DNA of 64,000 nucleotides, taken from contig WHUZ01000040.1 in the NCBI GenBank assembly GCA_015179045.1, positions 491,396-555,395 of the forward strand. Reading direction: 5' to 3'. Shown piece by piece: positions 50,309 through 59,835 of the stretch. The DNA comes from Kalaharituber pfeilii (taxonomy: Eukaryota; Ascomycota; Pezizomycetes; Pezizales; Pezizaceae). Numbering within the stretch: position 1 is the stretch's first letter; the number at the start of each line of letters is the position of its first letter. The position numbers and the translations under genes are program-made. Below the pieces are notes generated by a model, which worked only from the letters and a program-made list of their open reading frames with translations, made no database searches and was not told the DNA's origin.

Positions 50309-52895
50309 ACGAATGGACCTCCAATGTAAAAAAGCTGACTGAGAGGCTATGCAAGGCACTTGCAGGCACCTCGAGCCGTTCAGCTCCAGGGCCTGATGGC
50401 ATCAGCTATAGATTCATCAAGCTGGTCAATAAAACAGTGCTAGGAGGGCAGTTAATAAAGGAGCTGGCTGCTGAGCTGGCTGCAGCCAGGATGCCGAAGG
50501 ATTGGCAATTCAGCAAGGTGATCATGATCCCGAAGTCTGGCAGGGACCTTACGCAAGCAAAGAGCTGGAGGCCTATTCAACTCATCAATTGTGTGGGAAA
50601 ACTGATGGAGAAGGTGGTTGCTGATGACTTGCAAGAAGCTGGACTATTCCACCATGGGCAGTTTGGAGGAGTGAGAGGAAGGTCTGCAATTGATGCCTTA
50701 TTTCGGGCAGTTGTGAAGAGCCAGAGAGCCCTGGCACGTGGCGGTGGGGCAGTGTGGATTATGGAGGATGTCAAGGGAGGCTTTGGGAACACACGATGGG
50801 ATATGGTCAAGCACCGAGTACAGGGTTCTAAAGCTGAGAAATGGTTACCCTGGTTAGAAACCTTCTTCCGGGAGCGAGAGTTTGAGGTGGAATGGGATGG
50901 ACAGGTGAGGGGCAATGGCAGATCGAATGTAGGCGTGCCGCAGGGCTCGCCTTTATCCCCAGTTGTGTTCCTCATATACATGGCACCAATTCTAGAAGAG
51001 ATGGAAACAAAGGTAGCTACAACAGTGAGAGACTGTGAAGTGGAGCTGCCCTCATTTGTAGATGATATGAACTGTGTTATTCTGGATTGGGAAGGAGGAA
51101 AGGATATGAGGAGAATTGGGGAGAGAATTGCAGGAGTACTCAGGGAGGTTGCTGAAGCTCACGATCTACCACTGGAGACCTCAAAGGAGGAGGTCCTAGT
51201 CATGGGTAAGAAGGCCAAGAGAAGGGCAGATGTTGAGAGGTGCAAGTGGCTAGGGGTGATTTGTGATAGCACTCTTGATTTCGACCTCCACTGGAAAAGC
51301 CGGATCGAGAAAGCCAGGAAACTCATGGGCGCGCTGTCTGGGCTAGGCAACTCTCAATGGGGTATGAGTCCTATCTCATGGAGAAAGGCTTATACAGGCA
51401 TGGTAAGGGCAGTGGCCCTTTGGGGGTCCGAAATTGGGTGGAGAGGCCAGAAGCAGTGGAGAGAGGAGTTTGAGAAGTTGCAGTATCAAGCACTTCGCAA
51501 ATGCACTGGTGCAGTCCGAGGGGCAGCGAGAGTAAAGGTCGAGGCCATTGCTGGAGTAGAGAGTGTAACGACGATTCTCGATCAAGGCCAAGCAAGATAT
51601 GCACTAAGATCAGTGAGGGACCCTACAGGAGTTGGAGATTTATGGCCGGAAAGCTTCACTGGAATGGTAGCCCCAGACCCAGACAGAGAGGGTGAAAGGG
51701 GGAGGGACTGGAGAGACTTTAGCTTGAGTTATGCTACAGACAAAAATGATGGGTTTGAGTCAGTAGCTGGAAAGATTGCCAGCACTCTCGAGGTCAATGA
51801 GGAGGAGAGAGTGTCCTGGGGGCGAGATGTACACCTACCACAGACAGGCGTTGAGGTCATTGACCTCAAGTTGTGCAAGGAAGACGCCCCAGCCAAATGG
51901 GAAAAGGCCATCAATGAGGCTAAGGGTGACTCGGTGGCTATTTTTACAGACGGCAGCCGCAGTGAGGAAGGCGGTGTTGGTGGCGGATGGTGCTGGAGGC
52001 AGGTGGTAGCAGGTGAGTCAGAGGGGTCCCGGTGGGTAGGCACAAAGGCAACTGTGTGGGACGGTGAGGTCTCAGGAATGAGGGGTGCCCTTGAAGCAGT
52101 TGATGGCAGTGCAAAAGTACTACTACTCGCAGACTCTCAGGCAGCTATCAGTGCAGTCCAGAAAGCAGGAAAAACTGGCAAGGCAAGAACCGCAGACCTA
52201 GCGCGGGTGATAGAGCTGATTGCAGAGAGGCGGCGGAGGCTAAGGAAGGCGGATGCAGTGAAGCTGGCATGGGTCAAAGCCCACGTGGGGATTGAAGGCA
52301 ATGAGAAGGCGGATGAGTTGGCCAAAGAGGGGGCCAAGGGCATGAGGTATGATGGGCAGGCCACTGAGGGTGGGCTGCGTCAAGAGTTAGTTCGAAAAAG
52401 AAAAGAGGAGAGGGGGCGTGCAGGGTTTGGGAAGGGCAAATTCGTAAAGTGGGGCAGGAGAGCACTCACAAATTACACATGGCTGCGGACTGGAAAAGGC
52501 GGAGCTATGTGGAGGAGGATGGTCAGTGGCGAGGAGGTACAATGCACATGTGGTGAGGCATGGAGTGCTGAGCATGTGGTGTTCAGATGCACAGAACTGG
52601 AGCGGCCCCAGAGGAAGAACAAAAATGGGGCACATGTCACCTGGCAGTCCTGGGAGGACCTAGAGGAGAAAGGATGGAAGCAAGAAGGCGTGGAAGGGGA
52701 CCCGGTCGAGTACTGGTTTGCCTGCCTCGATCTGGGGTAGCCGGGGACCGGGGGACGGAGTGCACTGGGTGCTCAAGGGTGTATGTAGATTCCGTAGTTA
52801 GTTGTCTCAAACCTGACCCGGGTATATGGGTCCCTGCCATAGGCTGGTAGCCTGTATGCGGGGTTACGTGAATAAAAAAAAAAAAAAAAAAAAAA
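50309..52895 (+). mobile_element. Family B LINE, 5'-truncated, ORF2 intact
   Basis: 2587 bp flanked by AAATGCATATTCAT (50295-50308 and 52896-52909), inserted in one arm of the long-TIR element. Ends GCGGGGTTACGTGAAT and poly(A). Confidence 0.95.
50311..52740 (+). CDS. LINE B ORF2: reverse transcriptase plus RNase H
   Basis: About 809 codons open from the truncation to TAG (52738-52740); the genuine start lies in lost sequence. RT: SRSAPGPDGISYRF, SWRPIQLINCVGKLMEKV, HGQFGGVRGRSAIDAL, VKGGFGNTRWDMV, VGVPQGSPLSPVVFL, LPSFVDDMNCVI (FVDD in place of the more usual YVDD) and CKWLGVICDSTLDFDLHW. RNase H: AIFTDGSR, ATVWDGEVSGM, LLLADSQAAI and GIEGNEKADELAKEG, with all four catalytic acidic residues. 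C-terminal CTCGEAWSAEHVVFRC (C-x-C-x7-H-x4-C). The endonuclease is missing. RT and RNase H residues look competent, and this is the best-preserved ORF2 in the window. Confidence 0.93.
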   Translation, partial: EWTSNVKKLTERLCKALAGTSSRSAPGPDGISYRFIKLVNKTVLGGQLIKELAAELAAARMPKDWQFSKVIMIPKSGRDLTQAKSWRPIQLINCVGKLMEKVVADDLQEAGLFHHGQFGGVRGRSAIDALFRAVVKSQRALARGGGAVWIMEDVKGGFGNTRWDMVKHRVQGSKAEKWLPWLETFFREREFEVEWDGQVRGNGRSNVGVPQGSPLSPVVFLIYMAPILEEMETKVATTVRDCEVELPSFVDDMNCVILDWEGGKDMRRIGERIAGVLREVAEAHDLPLETSKEEVLVMGKKAKRRADVERCKWLGVICDSTLDFDLHWKSRIEKARKLMGALSGLGNSQWGMSPISWRKAYTGMVRAVALWGSEIGWRGQKQWREEFEKLQYQALRKCTGAVRGAARVKVEAIAGVESVTTILDQGQARYALRSVRDPTGVGDLWPESFTGMVAPDPDREGERGRDWRDFSLSYATDKNDGFESVAGKIASTLEVNEEERVSWGRDVHLPQTGVEVIDLKLCKEDAPAKWEKAINEAKGDSVAIFTDGSRSEEGGVGGGWCWRQVVAGESEGSRWVGTKATVWDGEVSGMRGALEAVDGSAKVLLLADSQAAISAVQKAGKTGKARTADLARVIELIAERRRRLRKADAVKLAWVKAHVGIEGNEKADELAKEGAKGMRYDGQATEGGLRQELVRKRKEERGRAGFGKGKFVKWGRRALTNYTWLRTGKGGAMWRRMVSGEEVQCTCGEAWSAEHVVFRCTELERPQRKNKNGAHVTWQSWEDLEEKGWKQEGVEGDPVEYWFACLDLG

Positions 52896-53272
52896 AAATG
52901 CATATTCATGCGCCATGCAGTATTCGGCAGAAACTAGCATATTTTCGTATGCTTGGCTGGTGATAGCCATAAGACAGTCCATATTTCGTGATAGGGTGTC
53001 CAAATTCATTATGTAAGAAAGTATTTGGACAGCTGACGTGATGAAATTTGGACAGCTGACATAATGAATTTGGACTTTTACTAGCTAGTAAAATATGTAT
53101 TCGTACATAGCGCATAATGTGCATTAGTACCCCTGTCCGAATACATATTTTACTGGCTAGTACACCTATTCTTTACTGCCAAGCATACGATAATATGCTA
53201 GTTTCTGCCAAATACCGAATGGCGCATAATATGCATTATCCCCTGTCCAAATACTTATTTTTCTGTCTAGTA

Positions 53273-53966
53273 AAATAGGGCATTTTGTGCACATTAAGTG
53301 GGTTATCCTGGTGCTGAGTCATACGTGAACTGAGTCATTCCCGTCCTAGAGTTTGCTGGCTTAGGCTTCGCTTTCTCCTCTCTCATCTCCGTACTCCTTA
53401 GAAAACAACGCCGCAGCCCCATCACGATAGCAGCCCCCTCCGCCTTCTATTCCGGCGAAACACACCTTGCAAACCCGCAAACACGCAGCATCTTGCCCTC
53501 ACAGCATCCCCCCTTCGCAGCAACTGCCTTCCCCTCCTAGCTCTCAGCAGCTCCTCAGGTACGCCACGCAATACCCCCCTCACAGTCTCCCCCCCGCAGC
53601 AAGAGCATCTCACTCAAACTTTTTTACAGAACTCCTCGTCGCGCACTGAATTTACGCGCACTGAATTTACGCGCACTGAATTTACGCGTGGTGAGTTCAC
53701 GCGCCGCAGAAGAACTCATACGCCGCAGAACTCGCGCCGATTTTACGCATGCTGAATTCCTGAGGTGTACTCACGCCTAACTTACCTACTGGCCGACTTG
53801 CCAGCCTAACACCTTCACATTTTCACTTGCTTGTTGCTTCTTCACTTCTCCTTTCACTTTTTGCTAGACTATTCACTGTGTAAAACATTCTGTGCGTAGT
53901 GCCTGAATTTTTACAAAGTTAGCACCTTAATTATTTGTGCGCAACGCCTAATAATGTTGGTGGAAG
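53273..53966 (+). promoter_or_regulatory. Upstream region of the two-exon gene
   Basis: C/T-rich from 53395 to 53620, then three 15-bp repeats GCGCACTGAATTTAC at about 53642-53688 and related CGCG(T/C) motifs to 53770. No firm TATA box. Probably holds the promoter and 5' UTR. Confidence 0.4.
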
Positions 53967-55815
53967 ATGTCGGACGCGGAAGGAGAAAGGAGATTTGAGA
54001 GAGTTCGAGAGGTGAATGCTGAGGTGGAGGCAATAATGCCCATTAGGAAGCCCGGGGAGTATGCTGAAGTCTTCCACAGGCATATCCGGGGCTTGGTGAA
54101 TTCGTTTAATAAGCTTCCAATTATTTCAACTACCGTTTCCTTTCAAGCCTTAATGGCTGATCAAAACAAAAAAATTAAGCGCTCTGATGTAGAGCACGAT
54201 CAACTTTTTGAACAGGCCACGTTAACGGAAGTGAGTGGAAGGTGGATGTCTTCGGAAGGTAGTGAATTACTGGTTTTTTTGGAAGGGGGGATTAAATGTA
54301 AGTATGCGTTTTTTTTTGGGGGGGGGTTATATAACAGGCTATGACCCTATGGCAAAAATCTATATACCTGATCCGGCTGCCCTCTACGTCCTCCTGCTTT
54401 CACTCCGGTTACCCGCCGGCTGCCCTCCACGTCCTCCTGCTTTCACCCTGGTTACCCTCCAGCCACCCTCCACGTCCTCCTGGTTTCACTCCGGTTGCCC
54501 TCCGGCTGCCCTCCACGTCCTCCTACTTTCACTCCGGTTACCCGCCGGCTGCCCTCCACGTCCTCCTGCTTTCACCCCGGTTACCCTCCTGCTACCCTCC
54601 ACGTCCTCTTGCTCTCACTCCGGTTGCCCTCCGGCTACCCTCCACGTCCTCCTACTTATACTCCGGTTACCCTCCGGCTACCCTCCACGTCCTCCTACTT
54701 TCACTCCGGTTACCCTCCGGCTACCCTCCACGTCCTCCTACTTTCACTCCGGTTACCCGCCGGCTGCCCTCCACGTCCTCCTGCTTTCACCCCGGTTACC
54801 CTCCTGCTACCCTCCGCGTCCTCCTACTTTCACTCCGGTTACCCTCCGGCTGCTCTCCACGTCCTCCTACTTTCACCCCGGTTACCCTCCGGCTACCCTC
54901 CACGTCCTCCTACTTTCACTCCGGTTACCCTCCGGCTACCCTCCGCGTCCTCCTACTTTCTCTCCGGTTGCCCTCCGGCTACCCTCCACGTCCTCTTACT
55001 TTCACTCTGGTTACCCTCCGGTTACCCTCCACGTCCTCTTACTCCCCGGAGGGTAGCCGGCTTCCCTCCGGTCACCCTCTACGTCCTCCTACTCCCACTC
55101 CTCGTTTTATTTTATTTGCTGTTGCGTATATATACTAACTTAAAAAATATAGTATCCCATTGGAAAATCGGCAGGTATTCAAATGCAAAAAGATACTGTT
55201 ACAGCCATTGATTCCTTAGAAGAGGAATATTCACCACCTCCTCCAGGGAAAGAGGATTGCCGTTACTCTAAAGTGGCTTTACTTTGTCAAAGACACTCTA
55301 CTTTTGGAGTATATCACTTGGCATATTGGATGCAGAAAGGACATACTTTTACTCCACCTACTTTATCTAGGCATATTGGATCTGCCGGCTACAAGCAGCG
55401 GGCTGTAGGTGCTTTCTTTAATAATATTTCTCAATTCATTCAAGTTATTGGAAGGCTTTTTTTAGTTATTGATCCTGATTGTTATTTACGTTATTGGAGG
55501 CTTTTTCAGGAAGATTGTTTTAATAATGTACCATGTTCTTTGCTGAACACTTCTCGTCTTGCCTGTTTTTATGGACTTGCTTTATTGCGGAATACTCAAG
55601 TTGAAGCTCACAAAAACTATAATGATACTCCTGATGGTTGGGTGGCTATGTGTTGTTGGGGAAACTTTCCTGGGGGAGAGTTAGTTTTACCTGATTTAGG
55701 GATGAAGTTAAAGTTTCAGCAAGGGGATGTTATTTTTTTTCGTTCTCGTTTACTGGAGCATTTTGTTGCGGACTTTGATGGTGCTCGTTCCAGTATTGTT
55801 TTTTTTTTCACATGA
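53967..55815 (+). CDS. Two-exon gene, 2OG-Fe(II) oxygenase-like C-terminus
   Basis: Exon 1 53967-54297 and exon 2 55175-55815 join in phase (T|GT making Cys) to give 323 residues. Intron signals: GTAAGT at 54298, TACTAAC at about 55130, CAG ending 55174. The N-terminal 110 residues (MSDAEGERRFERV..) are unrecognised. The C-terminal 70 residues read VEAHKNYNDTPDG, WVAMCCWGNFPGGELVLPDL, GDVIFFRSRLLEHFV and GARSSIVFF. This is the pattern of a double-stranded beta-helix oxygenase: HxD site, distal His (LLEHF) and a 2-oxoglutarate-binding Arg. Fungal TET/JBP-like and related oxygenases show similar strings. Here HxD reads H-K-N, which would weaken iron binding if that alignment is right. Substrate unknown. 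Confidence 0.65.
54298..55174 (+). other. Intron holding a 43-bp minisatellite
   Basis: 877 bp, long for a filamentous fungus, most of it (54378-55105) the tandem repeat. The branch-site-like TACTAAC lies about 38 bp before the acceptor. Both flanking frames match only if it is removed exactly. Confidence 0.7.
54378..55105. repeat. 43-bp minisatellite, about 17 units
   Basis: Unit CTCCGGTTACCCTCCGGCTA then CCCTCCACGTCCTCCTACTTTCA. 43 is not a multiple of three and the unit has no stop in any plus frame, so three overlapping Pro-rich frames of 238-273 codons appear. They are a by-product, not genes. Confidence 0.93.
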
Positions 55816-56270
55816 GAAGATTTTAAATAAAACTTGGCTTTGAACTCGATTAATCTTTGTCCGGCATCTCCCTGAGATGGACTATAATGCCCCGGTTCCA
55901 TATGACTAAACTCTAGTAGAACCGGAGCAATCTGTTTTGATTTTTTGTGATTTTTTTTGTTGCTTAATGTATTAACTGTAGAACATTTATGTCACGCGCG
56001 GCGGCGGGTGGCGGCGGGTGCTGCCTGTCACCGATCACGATCAGTTACCCTGAACCATTTTAAGGTCCACCGGGTTCAAGGAATCTCATTACTTGCCCAC
56101 TAGCACAGTTTTGGATAATGACAAGTATACTTTTGGATAAGCAGCGCTTAAGGGTTATGATTACACTGTTTGGATAACAATAATTGTACTGAAGGCACGG
56201 CACTTAAGGAATTACGCTTTTTGGATAACATCGATCATGCTGAAGACACGGAGCTTAAGGCTTCAAATAC
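55816..56270. other. 3' flank of the two-exon gene
   Basis: ATTTTAAATAAAACTTGG at about 55822 could carry a polyadenylation signal. No other feature seen before the minisatellite at 56275. Confidence 0.4.
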
Positions 56271-56274
56271 GTAC

Positions 56275-56523
56275 CGAAATGGCTACCGAAATGCATGCTG
56301 AAAAGGCTGCTAAAATGGCGGCCGAAATGGCTACCGAAATGAATGCTGCAAGGCTGCTGAAATGGCAGCCGAAATGGCAGCCGAAACGGCTACTGAAATG
56401 AATGCTGAAAAGGCTGCTGCAATGGCAGCCGAAATGGCTACTGAAATGTGTGCTGAAATGGCTGCCAAAATGGCTATCGAAATGCATTCTGAAATGGCTG
56501 CTAAAATGGCTTCCGAAATGGCT
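56275..56523. repeat. GCNGAAATG minisatellite (copy 3)
   Basis: Same 12-15-bp units as 27185-28098. Confidence 0.88.
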
Positions 56524-56880
56524 ACTACTTTAGGCAAGATCCGAGGGGTCAGATGGTTACGAAAAAAAGGCAATATTGAAAGAAGAAGGAAAAAAGACGA
56601 GCTCCGTCGTAGCCTACCTGGAGACAGAGACGAAAGCAGACAAGGTGAAACTCGGAGGACGGTGGCTGAGGACGAGCGTGTACGAGCCGGACAGAGGAAG
56701 GAAGTAGACAGGCTCGGTACACGAGGAGTTCACACGAGGACCTCTCTCCCGCATCATGTATGGACTCCGCGGGTAACATATGTAGTCAGAAGACATTTTT
56801 ATTTAAGTTTCTTAATATAGAAAACCTCGCCGTAGCCCGTAGGGCGGCATGCGAGTAATGAAATAAAAAAAAAAAAAAAG
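56524..56880 (+). mobile_element. Family A ORF1-only LINE derivative, 5'-truncated
   Basis: ORF1 end (LGKIRGVRWLRKKGN, then after a shift TSSVVAYLET, KVKLGGRWLRTSVYEPDRGRK), a 110-bp UTR, CGCCGTAGCCCGTAGGGCGG, CATGCGAGTAATGAAAT and poly(A). GAAATGGCT flanks both ends (56515-56523 and 56881-56889). Confidence 0.85.
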
Positions 56881-57471
56881 GAAATGGCTGCTGGAATGGC
56901 TAGGGCCTGTCAAATTCAGCTTATTCCACTTCATCTTGTACCATCGGGTCACACCAACTATACATATCAAATGTATGCTGCCATTGCACTGCGAAGCTGC
57001 GCTGCCATTGCGCTTCAAAAGTGCGGTGCCATTGTGCTTCCAAAGTGCGGTGCCATTGTGCTGTGAAAGTGCGTTGCCATTGCGTCTCATCATGCCAAGA
57101 AACCATGGAGCGGCTGTAGCTCCATGGTTTCTTGGCACAGGTGCTATCCATGGTTTCTTGGCATAGGTGCTATACATTTCATGATGTTGAAAGAGACTCG
57201 CCATACCTGTGATATTGACCACATTCTGCCATTCTCGTGTCATCGATTGGGCCCTATGGTACGTGTCAGATAATTTCGCGAGAAAGGGACCCGCCATACA
57301 TATGAAATTGCACTCATCATGCCACTCTCGTGCCATCCAACGGGCCCTACTGTACGTGTCAGATTCAGCTCACGTTCACACATCTCACGATGTTGAAAGG
57401 GACCCGTCATATATATGAAATGCACACATTGTCCTTACGGCCGCCACACACCAAGCCACGACCGCCGGCAA
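56881..57471. repeat. Composite repeat spacer, CCATTGC array, hairpin, GTACGTGTCAG repeats (copy 3)
   Basis: Order matches parts of copies 1 and 2. Hairpin at 57092-57137 with loop GGCTGTA and a second right arm at about 57147-57163. Confidence 0.8.
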
Positions 57472-57513
57472 TTTTTTTTTTTTTTTTTTATATCATTACT
57501 CGCATGCCGCCCT
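57472..57513 (-). mobile_element. Micro-insertion: family A tail plus poly(A)
   Basis: 42 bp (poly(T), ATATCATTACTCGCATGCCG, CCCT) between GACCGCCGGCAA (57460-57471) and GACCGCTGGCAA (57514-57525). Confidence 0.88.
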
Positions 57514-57539
57514 GACCGCTGGCAAGCTGATAGAACCGG

Positions 57540-58134
57540 CTAGCTATAGGTAGCTAGCAAGCTGCCAGTATAGCCCGCCTGCCACTATAGCCCTCCTGCC
57601 AGTATAGCCTGCCTACCAGTATGGCCCACTCGCCATTATAGGCCGCCTGCTAGGACCCATATGGTTCATATGTTCTTGTTATTCTTGTCAATCCCTAGAT
57701 CTAATTCAGTACTTGGTCTTCTCTGCCTTTTCACCATAGTCTGGCATCGCCGCTGAACTGGAACCACTGAACTACTACCGGCAAGCTTCTCCTGTCAAGG
57801 CTCTGCCGTTCAGCGCTTGAGAAGCTACTGTTACCCTGAACCGGTCGTATCCGTTAGCAGCACCAGCTCGCCGCCGCGTGACAATTGGAGCTCAGCTTGT
57901 GCCCTTGCGTCGGCACAGCCATGTGTATCTAAAGGTGAAATGGCTGCTGAGTTGGCAGCCGAAATAGCACCCGAAATGCATGCTGAAAAGGCTGCTAAAA
58001 TGGCGGCCGACATGGCTACCGAAATGAATGCTGCAAGGCTGCTGAAATGGCAGCCGAAATGGCTACCGAAATGCGTGCTGAGAAGGCTGCTGAAAAGGCT
58101 GCCCAAACGGCTACCGGAATGGCTACCGAGATGG
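57540..58134. repeat. 17-bp array, spacer and GCNGAAATG array (copy 3)
   Basis: Matches 26785-27295 and 27792-28098 but lacks the ORF1 element at 27296-27791. Confidence 0.85.
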
Positions 58135-58884
58135 TGTAATAAACTGGTCTGGGTGGGGTCGGCGGGTCGGGATTTCGGGGTCTCAGGGGGTCCAGGGTAC
58201 CGGAACCGGGTACGGGGCGGGCGGCAGACGATTTCACAGCGGAGGCAGAGGCAGAGGCAGAGGCAGAGGCGGTCGGAGCTATGTGATGCCGAAAGGTAGA
58301 TGTATTGAAAAGCTAAATACACACCTTGGGTAGAATACAAGTTGGTGCGTGGAGAAGCAAGAGGGAGGAGGGCGGAGGGCCTCTTTTATAGAAAGCCCTC
58401 GGTGGCAAATCCAAGCAAACAAACAAACGAACAAACAAACAAACGAAGTACATGGAAAACCAAGGAGACGACTGGAAGTACATGGAAGGCCAAGGAAATG
58501 ACTGGAAGCGGGTAGAAGCATCAGGAATATCCGGGAATGAGCTCAGTGATACCTGTTGCTGGTGGATTCCGAGGTCTTCCAGCAGGTTCTAAGGCTTTGC
58601 GGCAGGTTCGACGTCTTTTCGGCAGGTTCTGGGGATCCGAGTTCTTCTACCAGATTCTGGCACGTTCTTCCGGTTCGGGTTTGTAAGCGATGACTAGAAT
58701 GCTGGCGGCCATGTTGCTGAAGTGAGCTCACAGGTGTAGGGACATATATGGGAATGCTAGAAGGAGTATACCGAGTTACGAGGGGGTCAGAGTCAGCTGC
58801 ACGTGTGCAAATACTGGCATATAGTATGTTGATTGCCAGTATAGGACCGGAGCTGGAGGGTTTTGGGCGAGGGGTCCGATTACA
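58135..58884 (-). mobile_element. Solo LTR (gypsy-type), duplicate of 28099-28854
   Basis: TGTAATAAACTGG..CCGATTACA with GATGG duplications (58130-58134 and 58885-58889). Same site and flanks as at 28 kb. Confidence 0.8.
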
Positions 58885-58889
58885 GATGG

Positions 58890-59200
58890 CTAGTGAAATG
58901 GCTGGCAAAGTAGCTACCGAAATGGCTACTGGAATGGTGGAAGGCCTGACCCAACAGCACGAGATGAATATATGCTGCTATTGCACTCCGAAGATGCGCT
59001 ACCATTGCGCTGCTCAAGTACGGTGCCATTGCACTGCTGCCATTGTGCTGCTGCAAAGGTGCACTGCGAATGTATGCTGCTATTGCACTCCGAAGATGCA
59101 CTGCCATTGCACTGGGAAGATTTACAGCCATTGCGTGTTACGGGCGTGAGGGGCTAGGCTCCGGTAGGCGTGGGAAGGTTCTGGATGTTACGGCTACGGA
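58890..59200. repeat. CCATTGCACTGC minisatellite (copy 3)
   Basis: Almost identical to 28860-29178. Confidence 0.88.
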
Positions 59201-59640
59201 GGAGTGTTTTTTTTTTTTTTTTATATCAGTACTCGCATGCCGCCCAATGGGCTATGGCGAGGTGTTAATTAAAGAAAGAAAAAAGGGCAACAGTAACTAA
59301 CTACATGTGGTTCCCGCGATACTCGTACATGGTGCAGGTAGGGTATGAAATCAATACAGCCTATTTCCTCCTCCTGTCTGGCTCCTATTGAGTTGTCCTC
59401 AACAATTTCCCTCCTACCCTGACTCTGTCTATGTCCGTCGCTGGCTCCAAGTACACCACGACCGAGCTAGTCTTCTTGCCTTCTTGAATCAGCGTGGTCT
59501 TTCGTGTAAGCCAACGTATCCCAACAGTCTTGCCTAGTGTCTTGTTCCCGGACTCCAGCCACTTCCGCACCTTCGCCAAGTCTTTCCTCAATGCAATACC
59601 ATGTAGTACGACGCCGAATGTCGATGTGGTGGCGTCGGTG

Positions 59641-59699
59641 TTTTTTTTTATTTTTTTTTTATATCAGTACTCGCATGCCGCCCTGGGGGCTATGGCGAA
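59641..59699 (-). mobile_element. Micro-insertion: family A tail plus poly(A)
   Basis: 59 bp flanked by GGCGTCGGTG (59631-59640 and 59700-59709). Absent from the twin at about 29605. Confidence 0.95.
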
Positions 59700-59835
59700 G
59701 GCGTCGGTGTTTGGCGAGGAGGCGGGGGGCTTGCTGGTCTTTGGTCTTGGTCTTGAGTCCGTGATTGGTGTCGGGAGTCTCGTTGTTGGTGTCAGAGTTG
59801 GGGGTGACATTGTCGGTGTCGGGGTTGGGGGCTTT

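Larger units (their letters stand above)
50262..53270. mobile_element. Long-TIR DNA element split by a LINE
   Basis: Left end CTGGACAGAAAAATAAGTAT.. (50262) and right end ..ATACTTATTTTTCTGTCTAG (53270) are inverted copies over roughly 95 bp once the LINE 50309-52895 is removed. TA lies on each side (50260-50261 and 53271-53272), suggesting Tc1/mariner. Without the LINE and one duplication the element is about 410 bp. Internal TATTTGGACAG motifs repeat in both orientations. No transposase frame. Confidence 0.85.

Noticed and set aside
54235..55211. Three long overlapping Pro-rich frames (238-273 codons)
   Set aside because: Produced by the 43-bp repeat lacking stops in every plus frame; they lie in an intron bounded by good splice signals.
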